DNA of 64,000 bases, taken from contig NZ_QOZG01000007.1 in the NCBI RefSeq assembly GCF_003335045.1, forward strand, positions 186,001-250,000, in the 5' to 3' direction. The stretch is from Paramesorhizobium salinisoli. GTDB lineage: Bacteria > Pseudomonadota > Alphaproteobacteria > Rhizobiales > Rhizobiaceae. Shown here in pieces: positions 54,232-62,088 of this stretch. The notes below the pieces were generated by a model. That model ran no database searches. It was not told where the DNA came from and saw nothing but the letters and a program-made list of their open reading frames with translations. Each line of letters starts with the position of its first letter. Within the stretch, counting starts at the first letter, position 1. Made by a program: the position numbers and the translations under genes.

Positions 54232-55281
54232 ATGATCAATCATCGAACCACATTTGCCGCCGGCATCGCCCTGCTGACGCTTACCACCAGTGCCGCACAG
54301 GCGGAAACCAAGACGCTTTATGTTGGCATGAATGGAGGCAATTTCGAACGCACCTATCTGCAGGACGTCTTTCCCGATTTCGAGAAGGAGAATGACGTCA
54401 AGATCGTCGTCGTACCCGGCACGTCCGCCGATATTCTCGCCAAGGCGACCGCGGCCAAGGACAATCCGCAGATGCATCTGATGTTCCTCGATGACGGCGT
54501 GATGGTGCGCGCCATCGGTGCGGGCCTTTGCCAAAAGCTGAAGCCAAGCCCTGAGTTGAATGAGATCGCCTCCAGCGCACGGCTGAAGGATGATATGGCG
54601 GTGGGTATTGACCTGGGTATGACCGGCCTCGCCTATAACAAGAAGATGTTCGACGAAAACGGCTGGGCGGCGCCGACCTCCTGGATGGATCTGGCGGATC
54701 CGAAATTCGAGGGCAAGGTGGTTTTCCAGTCCGCAGCCACATCTTCATTCGGGCTGCACGCCTTTCTCATGTTCAACCGTATCGAAGGTGGCAGCGAAGA
54801 AAATGTCGAGCCCGGCTTCGAGAAATTCCCTGACACGATCGGCAAGAACGTCCTTGAATATATTCCGAACTCCGCCAAGATTTCGGAAATGGTGCAGACG
54901 GGTGAAGCAGCCATCTTTCCGCTGACGCCAACCGGGGTATCGACGCTTCAGGGCAAGGGCATTCCGGTGGAATACGCCCAGCCGAAGGAGGGTTCGGTCA
55001 TGTTGATGGTGGCGGAATGCGTTATCGCCAATAATTCCGAGCCCGAGCTGGCACAGAAGCTCGCCGCCTATCTTCTTTCGCCGGAAGCGCAGTCCAAGGC
55101 GCTGGCCGCCGGCAACATCGTGCCCTCCAACCCGAAAGCCAAGGCGACGACGCCGGAAGCGGAAAGGAAGCTGGAGGCTTTCCACGGCTATATGAAGACT
55201 GCGGTGACGCTGGACTGGGATGCGATCAATGCCAAGCGGCCGGAGTGGAACAGCCGCTGGAATAAGACGATCGAGCGCTAG
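54232..55281 (+). CDS. Periplasmic binding protein, PotD/spermidine-putrescine type
   Basis: 349 residues, three bases after the oxidase stop with an AAGGGGAG site. Signal peptide ends near AQA-ETK. Mature protein: LYVGMNGGNFERTYLQDVFP, VVPGTSADILAKATAAKDNP and VMLMVAECVIANNSEPELAQ, an SBP_bac_6-like fold. Supplies the ABC permeases; last gene of the operon. Confidence 0.88.
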   Translation: MINHRTTFAAGIALLTLTTSAAQAETKTLYVGMNGGNFERTYLQDVFPDFEKENDVKIVVVPGTSADILAKATAAKDNPQMHLMFLDDGVMVRAIGAGLCQKLKPSPELNEIASSARLKDDMAVGIDLGMTGLAYNKKMFDENGWAAPTSWMDLADPKFEGKVVFQSAATSSFGLHAFLMFNRIEGGSEENVEPGFEKFPDTIGKNVLEYIPNSAKISEMVQTGEAAIFPLTPTGVSTLQGKGIPVEYAQPKEGSVMLMVAECVIANNSEPELAQKLAAYLLSPEAQSKALAAGNIVPSNPKAKATTPEAERKLEAFHGYMKTAVTLDWDAINAKRPEWNSRWNKTIER

Positions 55282-55285
55282 TCAT

Positions 55286-55385
55286 TCATTCTGCGGCCCG
55301 GAAGTGACCGGGCCGCAGCACCTGTTTCGCCAGGTCGATGAAGGCGCGGAGCTTCGTCTGTGTCTGGGCGCGCGGGTAATGCCTG
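55286..55385 (-). pseudogene. LysR-family regulator C-terminal remnant
   Basis: Minus-strand reading YYPRAQTQTKLRAFIDLAKQ then VLRPGHFRAAE and TGA. The RAQTxxKLRAFIDL pattern is the usual end of LysR regulators. Only about 32 residues remain; the rest is lost. Confidence 0.55.
55291..55318 (+). terminator. Hairpin after the ABC-oxidase operon
   Basis: CTGCGGCCCGG, loop AAGTGA, CCGGGCCGCAG: a perfect 11-base-pair stem ten bases after the last stop. T-run absent. It lies within the tail of a minus-strand LysR remnant. Confidence 0.6.
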
Positions 55386-55685
55386 TCAAATATATGGCAA
55401 CACCGCTCTGTCAAAAAGGTGAGTCAGTTCAGATCTTTACACTTGACTACCGCGATGAACCGTTTTGCCAGTGTCCACTCTGGGTTGATCGCAGTTAATA
55501 TTGCGGCAAGTGTACGTCATATGAAAATTCTGCCCGTCAGTAGGCAGTATGGCGCTGATTGTTCGGTGATGTTTCAGTTCCGAGGCTGGTCTAGCATAGT
55601 CGACTTCGAGCTTCTTTCTCATATCGCTCGGCACCAGCCGGAACATGCCAGGAACCGCTCGGTCGTAACGATGATCGGGAGCGCG
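55386..55685 (+). other. Gap between LysR and arginase remnants
   Basis: 300 bases with only short open frames and no recognised feature. Confidence 0.3.
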
Positions 55686-55689
55686 GATC

Positions 55690-55887
55690 ATGCCGGCAGT
55701 TGATTTCCGTGTGCCAGGCGGGCTGTCGTGGCACGAGTTGGGGACGGCGCTGCGGATAGCCATAGCAAGCGGCAAGGCAGTCGGTATCGAGGTCACCATC
55801 TACAATCCGCGCCTCGACGAGAACGGCAGCGCTGGGCGCGGACTGGCTGATGTGCTGGTAGCAGTGCTCGAAATCGCGGCACGATAA
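55690..55887 (+). pseudogene. Arginase/ureohydrolase C-terminal remnant
   Basis: 65 residues read MPAVDFRVPGGLSWHELGTA, SGKAVGIEVTIYNPRLDENG and SAGRGLADVLVAVL, which is the end of arginase-family enzymes. All manganese ligands lie upstream in the family and are missing here. Arginase would metabolise arginine released from octopine or nopaline, so the fragment fits the neighbouring opine-oxidase operon, though it may be coincidence. Confidence 0.65.
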
Positions 55888-55960
55888 GCTAAAATCATCG
55901 GGCGCTTAAAGCCCAGCGCCGGCCACTGGCCACGCATCGACCGGCGCGCCGCAAGGTTGG

Positions 55961-56540
55961 TTATTGCTGCATCCCCTTCGGCGTCTCGCCCTTCAGAAAG
56001 GCCTCGACGTGGGTAAGCAATAAATTGGGCCGTCCAATGACGGCGGTGTGACTGTTGGCCGGCAGGACGGCGAGGCGCGACTGCGACAAGGGTTTGCCCA
56101 TGTCTCCCATGCCGCCTCCGCCGAGCAGCCGAAACATCGCCACCGAGTGCTCAAGGGTCGTGACATCAGCGTCGCCGGTGATGATCAGCACGGGTGTCTT
56201 CAGCGCCTTCACATCCGCTTCCCACCTCATGGGCTCATGCTCGAGCGCGATCAGCTTGCGGACGAGCGCGGGAAATCCATCGGGATTTGGGGCGAGCTTG
56301 CGGTATTCCTCCGCGAACGGCATGCCGAGGAACATTTCCGGAGTCATCTGGGGAATGAAGGCCCGGTAGTCGGGCTGAAAGCCGGTAGCGTCGTAAGCGG
56401 GCGAGGCCGCGGCAAGCTTCTTAATCTTTCCCGGGTGGCGGAGGGCGAGCTGGAGGCCAGTCGCCGCGCCCATGGAATAGCCGAAGACATCGGCCTTCTC
56501 GATGCCGACCGCATCCATGAAGGCAGCAACGTCACCGGCG
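55961..56540 (-). pseudogene. Alpha/beta hydrolase truncated at its 5' end
   Basis: From about 56540 the minus strand reads LAGDVAAFMDAVGIEKADVF, then GYSMGAATGLQLAL (nucleophile elbow GxSxG), LKTPVLIITGDADVTTLEHS (Asp) and PANSHTAVIGRPN (His). The catalytic triad remains but the first 80 or so residues, including the oxyanion strand, are replaced by transposase sequence of the opposite strand. A frame stays open into that region up to 56659 but is not native. Confidence 0.7.
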
Positions 56541-56684
56541 AGACAACGCCATCGAGCTGCCTTGGAGCAACGGACAGGCGAAGGCCAGATCAACCGCCTC
56601 AAGACCCTCAAGCGCTCGATGTACGGCCGGGCAGGACCTGAACTGCTGAGGGCCCGCATGCTGCCGCCGCTTCACACAAAGTGA
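56535..56684 (+). mobile_element. ISL3-family transposase C-terminal remnant
   Basis: Plus-strand reading DNAIELPWSNGQ, then after a one-base shift EGQINRLKTLKRSMYGRAGP and ELLRARMLPPLHTK with a stop at 56684. This is the conserved ISL3 transposase end (SNGQxEGQINRLKxxKRxMYGRAG). It replaces the 5' end of the hydrolase gene, so insertion and deletion probably broke that gene. Confidence 0.75.
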
Positions 56685-56899
56685 GGAAGAACCTCGATCC
56701 CGACCATTACAGGAAAATAGCCGCAATTATTGTTCCCGATCTCCTCGCGCAATACGGGAAAGCTGCTCCGCCCGCCCGCACAATTCATCTTCTTGTCATC
56801 AAACCATAATGCTCGCCGAGCATAGTAGATGGACATCCTGCCGCTTCAGTCAGGCCCATCCGGGAGCGTCTCTCCCGGGAAGATTACCGGAGAACGATC
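56685..56899 (+). promoter_or_regulatory. Upstream region of the large LysM gene
   Basis: 215 bases. A hairpin (TCCGGGAG-CGTC-TCTCCCGGGA) lies about 15-40 bases before the ATG, with a GGAGA ribosome site after it. No rhizobial tts box could be recognised. Confidence 0.35.
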
Positions 56900-59800
56900 A
56901 TGTCCTACCGCATCGATATTGATGGAAAATATCGCTACAATGCAGCGGGTAATCGCACGTCTGTCCTTTCGGACGAACAGCAGCGCCTGTTCCAGGCCGA
57001 GATCAACGAGGCGATAAACGAGCGGGCGCAGGCGGGCGGCTCTGACAAGATCGATCCTCTCAATGAAAAGGCCGTCGTCATTGAGAATGGCGACAGCCTG
57101 TGGGAAATCGCCCGCGAGAACAATGTCAGCCTCGACGATCTGCTGGCGACCAACAAGATTGAGCTCGGTGCGACCGACGGGGTGATTCAACCCAACGAGG
57201 TGCTGATCGTGCCGCTGAGCTCGCCGGAAGTCGTGGCGAACGGACCTGTTGACAGCAACGGCGTGCCGGCTGGAGAAGACGCCTTTATCAGCGATCTCTA
57301 CGAGCGGGGCAATGAGCTGGAATATGCCGACGATCCCTCGCAGATCGACCATGAAGCCGAAACGCGAGCCATGCAGGAGGATGTCGGAACCTATCTCGAC
57401 AACCTGCCGGAATCAGAACGGCAGGAGGCGGCACTGCGTCTGGCCGAGAGCGACTGGCGTGATGCCGGTCCGGCCGGCACCGCCATCACAGTGGCCATCG
57501 AGGAACGTGGCCTCAAGACCGAACGGGAAGACATCTTTGCTGGTGAGATCTATGACCGCGGCAATGAAATCCAGTATTCGGATGATCCCAATATCGATTA
57601 TCAGACCGAAACGGCCGAAATCACCAGTGATGTGAAGACCTATATCCAGCAATTGCCGGAAGGCGAACGGGCCGGTGCGCTGCAGCGGCTCTTTGACCGG
57701 GAATGGCAGGATGCCGCGCCCGCGCAGACGGCAATCGAGAATGCGGCAAACGAGCTCGGCATCACTTTGCGCCCCTCCACCCATGCCGGTGTGGATCTTG
57801 AAGAGAGGGCCCGGCAGATTATCGACGCCGCCAATGCAACGGGGGAGCCGGACAAGGCTTTCCAGCAATTCAGTGAATCCTATGCCTCCGCGCCCGCCGA
57901 TCTGCAGCAGGTGCTCCTGCGCTCCGACGATGCCGATCAACTGATCCGCAACGCTGCGGATTGGGCGACGCAGCCGCTCGCCGAGTACGATCCGGAGAGC
58001 GCGACCAGCGATCAGGGCGACGCCGCGACGGTGATGGCGAATTTGGAAAAGCTGACGGACGGCGTCGATCCGAAACTCGCTGTCGATCTCCTCTCCGCAT
58101 CGATGCCGACCATCGAGGCTGCAAATACCCGGCGCCAGGAGATGATTGGTAGTGAGTTGATCGGAATGAATGGTCAGATGGACCTGATGGAGATCATCGA
58201 CCGCATTGGCGGCACGCCGGGCGCTGACGCCATCGTCGAACGTTTCGCCGCACTGGGCGGCTATAACATAAACTCCATACCGCCGGCGATCGCCAATGGT
58301 TCCCGCCTGGATTACCCGCTGGCCGTGGCCGCGGAATATGGGTCCACCAGCCCGGATTTCGTCACCCAGAACATCATTCCGAATGTCGAGCAATACGCCT
58401 CTACGGTCAACGGCAGTATCGACGCCTATGCCACACATATGCAGGAACTGCAGTGGCTGATCGCCAATCACGGATCGACGATGACGCCGGAACAGCTTGA
58501 GCAGGCCGTCGAGGATTATAAGACCGAAAAAGGGCCTGACTGGCAGGCGACGGAAGAGCGCCTGGAAAACGATATCGCCGAACAGGGCGGGAAGCTCCTT
58601 ACGCAACTGACGGCGCTCGGCAACCTGCCGCCGGAACTGGCGTCGCAGCAAGCCGCAGTCGATGAGCAGATCGGTCAGATCCTGTCGGACGAAAAGACGG
58701 CCATGGCGATCGATATCGCCATGAAGACGAATCCCGAACTGCTCGACAATCCGCAGGTCGTTAACTTCCTGGGCGACCAGGCCCGCCTGACCGACCGCGG
58801 CCGCAAGCTGGCGGAGGAGGCGACGACGCAGATCGTCCGGCGCACGGTTCTGCCGTCCTTCAGCGAACTCGACGTAAACAATCCCGCCAGTCTCGAACGG
58901 GCCAGAACCAGCCTCGAAAACATGAAGAGCAGCACCCTGTCGTCCTTGCTGGGTATCCCCGAAAGCGATATGAACAGGGCTATCGATGCCGTCAAACAAT
59001 CGCTGCCGGAGCCTGGCGACACGGTTGAGCAGGCGAGAGCCAAGATGGCGCAGCTCGACAGCGATCTCAATGATCTGCGCAGTTCGAGCGGTATCCGGTC
59101 CTTCGCCAACACCACGGTTCCCGGCCAGTTGCTGCGCATGGTCGGCGTCGCGGCGACGGGGGCGACACTGAGCAATTCAGCAACGAATCTGCAGAACGAC
59201 CCGACGCTGAAAAACGGCCTCAAGGTCGTCATTGATGCGGTAGGTCTTGGTCAACGCACAGTCGAAATCCTCGGTGGAATGGACCGGATCGACGCCGATT
59301 CCGCTGCCGTGCGGCACTTCGGCAGCTCGAGCAAGCCAGCAGTGAAATTCCTCGGAGCGCTCAGCGCAGGGTTCGATGCGTGGAATGCCGTCGATCATTT
59401 CAGGGCCGGCGACCCGCTCATGGGCAGCCTGTCCGCGGTCGCGGCCGGCGGCACGGTCATGGCGGCCCTGGGCACGGGCACGATGTTCGGACCTGCCGGA
59501 CTTGTGATCGTCGGAGCCGCAGTCATCGGCCAGATGATCGTCACCGATACCCGGGCGTCCAATGTCTATATGACCGATACGTCAAAGCAATTCCTGGAGT
59601 ATGCAGGCCTTGACGAGGATGTGGCAGGTGCCCTGGTCGATCAAAGCGGCGATGGTTTCAGCGCCGTGCCGCTCCTTGCCCGATATGCCGAGATGAAGGG
59701 TTTCGAGCTAGACCAACCGGCGGATCGCCAGCAGTTCATCGACTGGCTGAACAATATGCCTCACGAGAGCCTGGAGGCGCTGCGGGATAATCTGCACCAC

Positions 59801-60022
59801 ACGCTCGACGATTTCGGAGGTGATGTTTCCAAGCTGGGCGCCACGTCCGAAAACGATTTCCAATATACCGATCCCGACGAGCTGAACTACCAAATTACCG
59901 GCACAGGTGTTTACGTTCCAAGCCTCGCCGCCAGTATCCAGTCCGGCGATGCCCATCCATCATCGGTGGCGCAGATCGATGTGGTTCTGGAGCAACTAGG
60001 GATCGATATTCCGGTCGCGTGA
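56900..60022 (+). CDS. 1040-residue LysM-domain protein, candidate type III secretion substrate or translocator
   Basis: One LysM domain at about residues 58-111 (NGDSLWEIARENNVSLDDLL, then VIQPNEVLIVPL). Two adjacent homologous units follow at about 127-207 and 210-289, each opening with an ED-x-F segment, (Y)ERGNELEYADDP versus YDRGNEIQYSDDP, and ending in WxDAxPAxTAI. The middle is acidic and helical. At about 840-881 lies a Gly/Ala-rich hydrophobic stretch (AAGGTVMAALGTGTMFGPAG), followed by an EF-hand-like DQSGDG. No signal peptide. It converges on the sct operon with 21 bases between. Resemblance in layout to HrpK-type translocators is only suggestive. Confidence 0.6.
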   Translation: MSYRIDIDGKYRYNAAGNRTSVLSDEQQRLFQAEINEAINERAQAGGSDKIDPLNEKAVVIENGDSLWEIARENNVSLDDLLATNKIELGATDGVIQPNEVLIVPLSSPEVVANGPVDSNGVPAGEDAFISDLYERGNELEYADDPSQIDHEAETRAMQEDVGTYLDNLPESERQEAALRLAESDWRDAGPAGTAITVAIEERGLKTEREDIFAGEIYDRGNEIQYSDDPNIDYQTETAEITSDVKTYIQQLPEGERAGALQRLFDREWQDAAPAQTAIENAANELGITLRPSTHAGVDLEERARQIIDAANATGEPDKAFQQFSESYASAPADLQQVLLRSDDADQLIRNAADWATQPLAEYDPESATSDQGDAATVMANLEKLTDGVDPKLAVDLLSASMPTIEAANTRRQEMIGSELIGMNGQMDLMEIIDRIGGTPGADAIVERFAALGGYNINSIPPAIANGSRLDYPLAVAAEYGSTSPDFVTQNIIPNVEQYASTVNGSIDAYATHMQELQWLIANHGSTMTPEQLEQAVEDYKTEKGPDWQATEERLENDIAEQGGKLLTQLTALGNLPPELASQQAAVDEQIGQILSDEKTAMAIDIAMKTNPELLDNPQVVNFLGDQARLTDRGRKLAEEATTQIVRRTVLPSFSELDVNNPASLERARTSLENMKSSTLSSLLGIPESDMNRAIDAVKQSLPEPGDTVEQARAKMAQLDSDLNDLRSSSGIRSFANTTVPGQLLRMVGVAATGATLSNSATNLQNDPTLKNGLKVVIDAVGLGQRTVEILGGMDRIDADSAAVRHFGSSSKPAVKFLGALSAGFDAWNAVDHFRAGDPLMGSLSAVAAGGTVMAALGTGTMFGPAGLVIVGAAVIGQMIVTDTRASNVYMTDTSKQFLEYAGLDEDVAGALVDQSGDGFSAVPLLARYAEMKGFELDQPADRQQFIDWLNNMPHESLEALRDNLHHTLDDFGGDVSKLGATSENDFQYTDPDELNYQITGTGVYVPSLAASIQSGDAHPSSVAQIDVVLEQLGIDIPVA

Positions 60023-60028
60023 GATCGG

Positions 60029-60049
60029 GACTAAGCCAAGTGCTTAGTC
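60029..60049 (+). terminator. Bidirectional hairpin between LysM gene and sctT
   Basis: GACTAAGC, loop CAAGT, GCTTAGTC: perfect eight-base-pair stem between two convergent genes, overlapping the sctT stop codon. Likely ends both transcripts, although T-runs are short. Confidence 0.6.
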
Positions 60050-60886
60050 TTCCGCCCCGGGGTTTGGTGCAGGAACATCAGACACCGTCATGCGCAGCAT
60101 GTCGAATGTGCCGGACATATCGCCGATCTGCGAAAGCATGAGAGGGACGAGGAACATCGCGTAAAGCAGGATCAACACGCAGAAGAGCAGGTTTTTGATC
60201 GCCAGCGAAAGGTCGAATACGTGCAGTTGCGGCGAGAGGCGGGAGAGATAGGCAAGCATCAGATCCGCGATCAGGATGGCCAGTACAACAGGTGCGATGA
60301 GGAGCAGGGCGATCTGCATGATACGGTCGAGAGCGCCTAAAAGGGCGGAAACAGCCTCGGATCCCATGACGGGCGTAAAGCTGGCGATCGGCCACAGATC
60401 GTAGCTTCTGTAAAAGCCGTCCAGGAGCAACAGAAACCCGCCGGACATGAAGAAGAGCGCCACGAGCGAGATGCTGAACAGCGTCGCGGAAATGCTCGCC
60501 TCGTTTATTGCAAGCGGGTCGACGAGCTGTGCTGATGTGGAACCCCGCTGCAAATCGACAAGATCGCCGGCAACTTCCGCCGCCCAGAACGGAATGCCGA
60601 AGGCGATCCCGATGATGATCCCGATCACGAATTCTTTGATCATCAGGCCCGTCATGATGATGCTTGTGAGATCACGGTGTTCAGCCATGGCGGACATAAT
60701 GCCGGGAACAACGGGAACGCTGATGGCGATCGCCACACCCGAGCGGAGAAGGCCGGTGAGGCCCAGCCGCGTGAACGCCGGTGTCACCACTACCACGCCG
60801 AGCGCGCGCGACATCGCCATGGCGGTCGCAATCAGCAAGGGATAGGCGAACTCGATAATGGAGAAGGTCGCGGCCGTTGCGTCCAT
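60044..60886 (-). CDS. sctT: Type III secretion export-apparatus protein SctT
   Basis: 280 residues with six or more hydrophobic segments, FliR/SctT family. Conserved blocks: RALGVVVVTPAFTRLGLTGL, VIGIIIGIAFGIPFWAAEVA and the functional core GDLVDLQRGSTSAQLVDP. It forms the entry gate with SctR and SctS. Starts eight bases after sctS. The DLQRG with STSAQ fits virulence/symbiosis systems more than the flagellum. Confidence 0.9.
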   Translation of the reverse strand: MDATAATFSIIEFAYPLLIATAMAMSRALGVVVVTPAFTRLGLTGLLRSGVAIAISVPVVPGIMSAMAEHRDLTSIIMTGLMIKEFVIGIIIGIAFGIPFWAAEVAGDLVDLQRGSTSAQLVDPLAINEASISATLFSISLVALFFMSGGFLLLLDGFYRSYDLWPIASFTPVMGSEAVSALLGALDRIMQIALLLIAPVVLAILIADLMLAYLSRLSPQLHVFDLSLAIKNLLFCVLILLYAMFLVPLMLSQIGDMSGTFDMLRMTVSDVPAPNPGAED

Positions 60887-60894
60887 AATGTGGC

Positions 60895-61173
60895 TCAGCG
60901 TGTCACGACGGGAAAGGTATCGAGCACCTGCCCGGCGAGATTGGTCACGTGCAGGGCTAGCGCCGGTCCGAAAACGATGAGCACGAGCATCACCGCGACG
61001 AGCTTGAAGGCCTGTGGCAGCGTCTGGTCCTGGATCTGCGTCAATGCCTGGATCAGACCGACGCTAATGCCGATCAGGATGGCGATGCCGAGGGCAGGCG
61101 CCGAAACCAGGAGAACCGTCAGCAGCGCATTCTGCATTTGGGAGAGAAAGATGTCCTGTCCCATCACGCTCAC
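60895..61173 (-). CDS. sctS: Type III secretion export-apparatus protein SctS
   Basis: 92 residues with two membrane helices (LLTVLLVSAPALGIAILIGI and LVAVMLVLIVFGPALALHVT) separated by the conserved VGLIQALTQIQDQTLPQAFK gate loop. FliQ/SctS family, complete. ATGA overlap with sctR. Confidence 0.92.
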   Translation of the reverse strand: MSVMGQDIFLSQMQNALLTVLLVSAPALGIAILIGISVGLIQALTQIQDQTLPQAFKLVAVMLVLIVFGPALALHVTNLAGQVLDTFPVVTR

Positions 61174-61823
61174 CCGTAGCTGAGGATGAGGCCGTGCATC
61201 AGCCGCGACCAGCCGTCGACGGCGACGAATAGGAATATCTTGAGCGGGATGGAGATCAGCGTCGGCGAAACCATCATCATGCCCATCGCCATCAGCACGT
61301 TCGAGACAATGAGGTCGATGACGAGGAACGGGATGTAAAGCAGGAAGCCGATCTCGAACGCCCGGGTCAGCTCCGAGCTGACGAAGGAGGGGATCAGCAC
61401 CACCAGATCATCCGGCTGGAGATCCGCACGCGCTTCCGGCGACCAGACATTTTCGGTCGCGTTCAGGAAGAACTGTTTCTCCTTATCGTCGGTAAATCGG
61501 GATAGATGCTCCTGCAGCGGCGGCCGCAGCCTTTCGGCGGCTTCCCTGATTCCTTCGAGCGACTGCACATCGACGGGGCGACTTTCGATCAGGCGGTACA
61601 TGTTCCCGACCAGGGGCGTCGTCACATAGACCGTCAGGATGAGCGCAATTCCGTAGAGCACGAGATTGGGCGGCGATTGCTGGATGCCCAATGCATTGCG
61701 GACCAGGAAAAGCACGATCGATATCTTGAGAAAGCCCGTCATGGTCACGACCGCCAGCGGGATGAGTCCGATGGTTGAGACCAGCAGGATGATCGGCAGC
61801 AGATTCGAGGAGGCACTATCCAT
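61170..61823 (-). CDS. sctR: Type III secretion export-apparatus protein SctR
   Basis: 217 residues, FliP/SctR family. TGFLKISIVLFLVRNALGIQ, QSPPNLVLYGIALILTVYV, PSFVSSELTRAFEIGFLLYI and VLMAMGMMMVSPTLISIPLK are strongly conserved. No signal peptide, as in non-flagellar SctR. Overlaps sctQ by eight bases. Confidence 0.93.
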   Translation of the reverse strand: MDSASSNLLPIILLVSTIGLIPLAVVTMTGFLKISIVLFLVRNALGIQQSPPNLVLYGIALILTVYVTTPLVGNMYRLIESRPVDVQSLEGIREAAERLRPPLQEHLSRFTDDKEKQFFLNATENVWSPEARADLQPDDLVVLIPSFVSSELTRAFEIGFLLYIPFLVIDLIVSNVLMAMGMMMVSPTLISIPLKIFLFVAVDGWSRLMHGLILSYG

Positions 61824-62088
61824 TTTCGGCGATACGCACCACTCGAACGCCTAGACCCTCGCCGATCTTCACGAGGTCGCCTTTGCCGATGCGCCGGCCA
61901 TTGGCGAGGATATCGACCGCGCTATCGACGCCGGGTGCGGTCAAAAGCACGCTGCCTTCCGCCAATTGCCGGATTTCACCGAGGGTAAGTTCACGGCGGC
62001 CGATCTCGAAAACAAGCTCGACCGGCAGATCGTCCAGATCAATGTCCTTCGCTTGTGGCTTGCCTGAGGGTCGGCTTTTCGCTTCCAT
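61816..62088 (-). CDS. Putative internal translation product SctQ-C
   Basis: Inside sctQ, ATG 62088 is preceded by AGGGAA five bases away (complement of 62094-62099), a better ribosome site than that of many genes here. It would give a 90-residue protein, MEAKSRPSGKPQAKDIDLDD followed by the whole C-terminal SpoA domain. In Yersinia YscQ and Salmonella SpaO, an internal start makes exactly such a short form that is part of the ring. Presence of the start is seen; translation is inferred. Confidence 0.6.
   Translation of the reverse strand: MEAKSRPSGKPQAKDIDLDDLPVELVFEIGRRELTLGEIRQLAEGSVLLTAPGVDSAVDILANGRRIGKGDLVKIGEGLGVRVVRIAENG

Noticed and set aside
56685-56899. tts box for TtsI upstream of the LysM gene
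   Set aside because: No GTCAGCTT-type element with the expected spacing was found.
57413-58999. 528-codon open frame antisense to the LysM gene
   Set aside because: No start context or motif; sense reading shows LysM and internal repeats.
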